A stretch of 64,000 bases of DNA from contig JAZQMQ010000016.1 in NCBI GenBank assembly GCA_045543555.1, positions 1 through 64,000 on the forward strand, given 5' to 3'. This DNA comes from Colimorpha_A sp045543555. GTDB lineage: Bacteria > Bacillota > Clostridia > Oscillospirales > CAG-272. Numbering within the stretch: the stretch's first letter is position 1; each line of letters opens with the position of its first letter. Positions 60,613 through 64,000 of this stretch are shown here, in pieces. The translations under genes were made by a program, and so were the position numbers. The notes under the pieces were generated by a model. That model did no database searches, was not told where the DNA came from, and saw only the letters and a program-made list of their open reading frames with translations.

Positions 60613-61045
60613 TTAATGTTTTAAGTTTATTTTTGCTACCCTCACCGTTAGGTTTGTACCGTAATGGTAAGGTGTACATTTAACAATTAATTTTGTACTG
60701 TCTGCTTCAAAGGACAGCTTCTCTTCGTTATCCATCCAGCATATCGACTCAACGGGGAGTGTGAAGTTTTCAACAACCGTGTATCCCGTATCCTTCTCGG
60801 TCACGGTAACGTTTGCGTCTCCGCTTATGCCGAGGTCGTGCTTGAACAGGTAAAGGGTGTTTTCATCGGTGATATCACGAAGTGAAAATTGTCCTTAAGC
60901 GCCGCATATTCTTTTTTGTCGATGTTGAGGATCTAAAGTGACCATTCTCCGCGCTTGAGCAAGGAATAAAGCCCGAAATGGACGAACATTCCAAGTCCAA
61001 GCTGTTCAAAGCGCTTTATGTAGTCGGGGCAACGGGATAACTGCC
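60613..61045 (-). pseudogene. GH29 alpha-L-fucosidase relic
   Basis: On the minus strand, from about 61039, QLSRCPDYIKRFEQLGLGMF and VHFGLYSLLKRGEWSL are followed by a TAG at about 60940, then LNIDKKEYAALKDNF. This is the start of a GH29 fucosidase (GMFVHxGLYSLL-xRGEW). The catalytic middle is gone; the frame then reads DENTLYLFKHDLGISGDANV and the C-terminal end to the stop at 60613. So an internal deletion removed most of the enzyme. The 63-codon ORF 60613-60804 is only its tail. Confidence 0.75.
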
Positions 61046-61055
61046 TTTATCCATA

Positions 61056-62147
61056 TCAATCGAAACGATAGATGTCGCCTGTCTTTGCGGATTCGTAGAT
61101 ACCCTCAAGAATTCTGGTTACGCAGTAAGCCTGCTCGGGAAGTGTGGAGGGCTCGGTGCCGTATCTGATGGCGTCGTAGAACTTTCTGCACTCGCGAGAT
61201 GAGGGATCTTCATTTGCGTTTCCGTCGTAGAACGCAACGCCACCGCCGCTCATGCTGTGATCGACAACAGTCTGACTTCCTTCAACGATGGTGTTTACTC
61301 TAACACGGTCCTTAATCATATCTGCGCCTGCCTTGGTGCCGCATACGGAGGTAACTGCTTCTCTTACGTCGAGAGTATTAAGTGCCCAAGAAGAACGGAG
61401 GTTGATGGTAGCGCCGTTTTCCATTACTACAAATCCGAATGCGGAATCCTCAACGGTAAACTTTTCGGGATCCCAGTCACCCCAAGCGTTGCCGGTCATG
61501 GTGTCGTTGTTGAGCTTATGGAATGTGGTACCAACGCAGTACTTGGGCTTGTAGTTGTTCATGATCCAGAGCGTGAGGTCGAGAGCGTGGGTTCCGATAT
61601 CGATAAGGGGACCGCCGCCCTGCTCATATTCGTTAAGGAAAACTCCCCATGTAGGAACTGCTCTTCTTCTGAGAGCAGTAGCTTCGGCATAGTAGATATC
61701 GCCATAAACACCATTGTCAGCCTGATGCTTCATAAACAGAGAATCAGCTCTCTGACGGTTCTGATAGCCGATGGTAAGGATCTTGCCGGTTTCCTTTGCG
61801 GCATCAACCATCTTTTTAGCTTCAACAGAGTTGATTGCCATAGGCTTTTCACATATAACGTTCTTTCCTGCGCGGAGAGCATCGACTGTGATAAAGGAAT
61901 GTGAACGGTTAGGTGTGCATACGTGTACTGCTTCTATCTCGGGGTCGGCAAGAAGCTCCTTGTAATCAACATATACCTTTGCGTCGGGCGTACCGTAAGC
62001 CTTTGCAGCCTTTTCAGCTCTTTCGGGAATGATGTCGCAGAACGCAACCATCTGTACATTGTTCTGCTTTTTGATTGAGGGCATGTGCTTTCCGTTTGCA
62101 ATACCACCGCAACCGATAATACCTGTCTTTATAACTCTGGTTTCCAT
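61056..62147 (-). CDS. Gfo/Idh/MocA-family dehydrogenase (first)
   Basis: 363 residues. Seen: the Rossmann loop TGIIGCGGIANGKHMPSI, LADPEIEAVHVCTPNRSH, the EKP motif ICEKPMAINSVEAK, and GGPLIDIGTHALDLTLWIM with the Asp and His of the active site. NAD(P)-dependent sugar or inositol oxidation is expected. AAAGGAG precedes the ATG. It is the first gene of the minus-strand sugar operon and shares its direction with the second dehydrogenase at 58530. Confidence 0.92.
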   Translation of the reverse strand: METRVIKTGIIGCGGIANGKHMPSIKKQNNVQMVAFCDIIPERAEKAAKAYGTPDAKVYVDYKELLADPEIEAVHVCTPNRSHSFITVDALRAGKNVICEKPMAINSVEAKKMVDAAKETGKILTIGYQNRQRADSLFMKHQADNGVYGDIYYAEATALRRRAVPTWGVFLNEYEQGGGPLIDIGTHALDLTLWIMNNYKPKYCVGTTFHKLNNDTMTGNAWGDWDPEKFTVEDSAFGFVVMENGATINLRSSWALNTLDVREAVTSVCGTKAGADMIKDRVRVNTIVEGSQTVVDHSMSGGGVAFYDGNANEDPSSRECRKFYDAIRYGTEPSTLPEQAYCVTRILEGIYESAKTGDIYRFD

Positions 62148-62317
62148 TTTTTGATCTCCTTTAGTGTTCTCAGTGACAACGGCACAAAATTTCTGTTGCC
62201 CTATAACATAATTTCACTACCATCATTATAGTGTAGATGAATATATGTGTCAAGAGTTTATTTTGCTGTTTTACTGTTTTATTTTGCTGATTTTCAAATT
62301 AGAAACGCAACAGAAAA

Positions 62318-62338
62318 GCCGAGGCGTTATCCCTCGGC
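62318..62338 (-). terminator. Terminator of the amidase gene
   Basis: GCCGAGG (62318-62324) pairs with CCTCGGC (62332-62338), with TTTTCTG on the minus strand after the hairpin. The stop codon lies in the loop. Confidence 0.75.
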
Positions 62339-63142
62339 AAGTTTTTGATTTATACCGTTCATTATTCTGTTCCAATCGAAGAGCTCTCCGGGGTCTGTCT
62401 TGCTCGGATTGTATTCGTCGTGGCCGATGATATGCTCACGGTCGGGTATAATATCCCACCTTGACGTTATATCCTTGAGCAGAGCCGTGAGTGACTTATA
62501 TTGCGCGTCGGTGTAGCCGATCATCTCCTTCGGGATCGAGTCGTACTGCTTCGATGTCAAATACTGATTCATATCCTTTTTTGATCCCATAGCGAGGAGC
62601 TCGATGCCTATACTGTATTTGTTAAGCCTGTTTTCATATTTTTCGTTGCCGTTAAGCGAGCCCTTTCCTGCGTGCCAAGCGGCTCTCTGTTCGGGTATCC
62701 AGCAATAGATCGTTCCGTCGCGGTCGATTACGTAATTTGTGCTCACGTAATTGCCTTTAAAAATATTCCTTACGCCTTCAAGCGAATAAGGATTATTAAT
62801 ATCTATCACTACGTTTGACGAAAAATGTACCACAACGTATTCGGCAGGATATTCTCTTTCCCACGAATAATCCGTAAGGGGCAAAAAATCTCTTAGGGCG
62901 AGCGAAGATACGATGTCGGTGTCGGTAGGAGGCTCGGAAGTAACGTTTTCGGATGTTTCGGAGGTGTTTGCCGACGTTTGAAAGGTGGCTTCGAGTGTTG
63001 TGTTTGGTGTTGTGATCGGTTTGGTATCGGAGGTTATGTCGGGCGACGTTTCGCCAAGCTCTGTTTTTGCTTTGTTTGCACAGGAAAGGAGATTTAAGGT
63101 GATTGACAAAAGTAAGATCAGGGGCATAAATGCTCGTTTCAT
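62327..63142 (-). CDS. N-acetylmuramoyl-L-alanine amidase lipoprotein
   Basis: 271 residues. Seen: a lipoprotein signal (LILLLSITLNLLSC), a Thr/Ser-rich linker of about 55 residues, then an Amidase_2/AmiD-type domain: YVVVHFSSNVVIDI, STNYVIDRDGTIYCWIPEQR, AAWHAGKGSLNG, SIGIELLAMG, and IIGHDEYNPSKTDPGELFDW. The zinc ligands (His, His, Asp) and the Glu are visible. It would cut the stem peptide from peptidoglycan or scavenge muropeptides at the cell surface. No ribosome site is strong. It precedes an ABC ATPase gene but is separated by a terminator. Confidence 0.9.
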   Translation of the reverse strand: MKRAFMPLILLLSITLNLLSCANKAKTELGETSPDITSDTKPITTPNTTLEATFQTSANTSETSENVTSEPPTDTDIVSSLALRDFLPLTDYSWEREYPAEYVVVHFSSNVVIDINNPYSLEGVRNIFKGNYVSTNYVIDRDGTIYCWIPEQRAAWHAGKGSLNGNEKYENRLNKYSIGIELLAMGSKKDMNQYLTSKQYDSIPKEMIGYTDAQYKSLTALLKDITSRWDIIPDREHIIGHDEYNPSKTDPGELFDWNRIMNGINQKLAEG

Positions 63143-63171
63143 TGCGTTTTCTCCTGCTTTTTAATAATCGT

Positions 63172-63199
63172 CAAGCCCTGCGGTTTACCGCAGGGCTTG
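63172..63199 (-). terminator. Terminator of the ABC ATPase gene
   Basis: CAAGCCCTGCGG (63172-63183) pairs with CCGCAGGGCTTG (63188-63199), loop TTTA. The T-run on the minus strand is modest. Confidence 0.75.
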
Positions 63200-63202
63200 T
63201 AC

Positions 63203-63997
63203 TTAACTTAAGAGTGCGCGGTCGGAAGTGAATTCCGCACCGCTTGCCTTTGTGAACATATTAAGAAGCGCATCGATGGTGAGATTTTTCTTTTCCTCTC
63301 CCTTTACGTCGAGGATGATCTGACCTGCGTTCATCATTATAAGTCTGTTTCCGTACGCGATCGCGTCTCTCATATTATGGGTTACCATAAGAGCAGTGAG
63401 TCCGTTTTCGCGGACGAGTTTTTCGGTGATCTCAAGAACCTTTGCGGCGGTCTTGGGGTCAAGAGCCGCAGTGTGCTCGTCGAGAAGAAGCAATTTCGGC
63501 TTTTTCATTGCAGCCATAAGCAGGGTTATAGCCTGTCTCTGTCCGCCCGAGAGCAGGCCCATCTTTGTTGTAAGACGGTTTTCAAGTCCGAGATCGAGGA
63601 GCTTAAGCTGTTCACGGTATCTTTCTCTGTCCTTGCCCGTGATCGCCCATCTTACGCCTCTTCTGTGACCTCTACTGTCTGCGATCGACATGTTTTCCTC
63701 AACCCACATATCCGATGCGGTTCCCATTCTTGGATCCTGGAAAACACGTCCGATATAGGAGGCTCTTTTATGCTCGGGAAGCTTTGTTACGTCGTTGCCG
63801 TCAATGATTATCTTGCCTTCATCAACCGGATAAACGCCTGCGACCATATTGAGTATAGTTGATTTTCCTGCGCCGTTACCGCCGATGACGGTGACGAAAT
63901 CTCCTTCATCAAGCTTCAAGCTTACGTTGTGAAGCACCTGCTTTTCATTTATTGTGCCTGCATTAAAGGTCTTTGATATATTTTTGATCTCAAGCAT
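63203..63997 (-). CDS. ABC transporter ATP-binding protein
   Basis: 264 residues. Seen: Walker A VIGGNGAGKSTILNMVAG, Q-loop RVFQDPRMGTASDMWVEENM, signature LLSGGQRQAITLLMAA, Walker B LLLLDEHTAALDP, and the switch His in MVTHNMRDA. The domain order and the GKDRERYREQLKLLDLGL insert resemble ATPases paired with TrpX/ABC_sub_bind proteins, the tryptophan/tyrosine-type transporters. Permease and binding-protein genes are not in the window and would lie beyond 63997. The gene is complete at its start (ATG 63995-63997). Confidence 0.93.
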   Translation of the reverse strand: MLEIKNISKTFNAGTINEKQVLHNVSLKLDEGDFVTVIGGNGAGKSTILNMVAGVYPVDEGKIIIDGNDVTKLPEHKRASYIGRVFQDPRMGTASDMWVEENMSIADSRGHRRGVRWAITGKDRERYREQLKLLDLGLENRLTTKMGLLSGGQRQAITLLMAAMKKPKLLLLDEHTAALDPKTAAKVLEITEKLVRENGLTALMVTHNMRDAIAYGNRLIMMNAGQIILDVKGEEKKNLTIDALLNMFTKASGAEFTSDRALLS

Positions 63998-64000
63998 TGG

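Noticed and set aside
1..64000. CRISPR array, prophage or rRNA operon
   Set aside because: No regularly spaced repeats, phage structural genes or rRNA signatures were found in the window.

Overview
The window reads as a chromosomal segment of a spore-forming, low-to-moderate GC Clostridia bacterium, most like an anaerobic gut Oscillospirales/Ruminococcaceae-type lineage. The basis is the gene content: spoIIP, gpr, spoIIAA-spoIIAB-sigF, a SleC-type cortex-lytic locus, spoVG and spoIVB. ECF-type vitamin uptake, Clostridia-type gene orders, AAAGGAG ribosome sites and TTGACA-N17-TATAAT promoters agree with this. No phage, CRISPR array, rRNA operon or intact insertion sequence was seen. One tRNA (Thr, CGT) is present.

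Layout. 1-1.4 kb: end of mrnC, a hypothetical gene, and a promoter followed by a strongly structured leader with its own intrinsic terminator ahead of a 49-residue Cys-rich peptide gene. 1.4-12 kb: spoIIP and gpr (minus), an orphan peptide-binding lipoprotein, a DUF4364 regulator, a SigH-like sigma factor, a zinc-ribbon protein, the rpmH-rnpA-yidD-yidC-jag cluster without dnaA, and a PrsA-like foldase. 12-16 kb (minus): a cobalamin riboswitch driving a DUF4430 lipoprotein and an ECF S-component, then a ClpC-like AAA+ protein with an altered second ATPase module. 16-20.1 kb: a SleC locus in which prodomain and enzyme are separate genes, divergent from the spoIIA operon. 20.2-36 kb: housekeeping genes (DUF177-rpmF, a DUF512 radical SAM protein, der-plsY, rpmB, spoVG, murC, mntP, miaB-mutS-mutL, tgt, an RluA-type synthase). 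36-43.3 kb: a P-loop ATPase, murA, a small membrane protein, tRNA-Thr, rsmA, an HD protein, and an ECF sigma/anti-sigma pair followed by a dead ricin-lectin-like gene. 43.4-50.7 kb: a tetrahydrofolate riboswitch driving folT and a folC gene fused to a membrane-anchored extension, a lipoprotein, a HAD phosphatase, a zeta-toxin pair, a PRPP synthetase-like gene and spoIVB.

50.8-56.3 kb is a graveyard of sugar-acid and pentose catabolism. It holds a dehydrogenase fragment, an aldolase with three in-frame stops, a collapsed araD/FAD-oxidoreductase/uxaA stretch, a uxaC that appears internally deleted, and a broken AraC regulator. One intact FGGY kinase survives in the middle. 56.5-62.1 kb (minus) is a sugar-oxidation operon: two Gfo/Idh/MocA dehydrogenases, a TIM-barrel isomerase/epimerase and a DUF5107-TPR protein, with a relic of a GH29 fucosidase between them. 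The window ends with an amidase lipoprotein and an ABC ATPase.

The two riboswitch operons import vitamins: folate uptake is coupled to polyglutamylation, and cobamide capture to an S-component. The most original items are the 703-1059 leader, the split SleC, the FolC fusion, the ClpC-like protein and the decay pattern at 50.8-61 kb.
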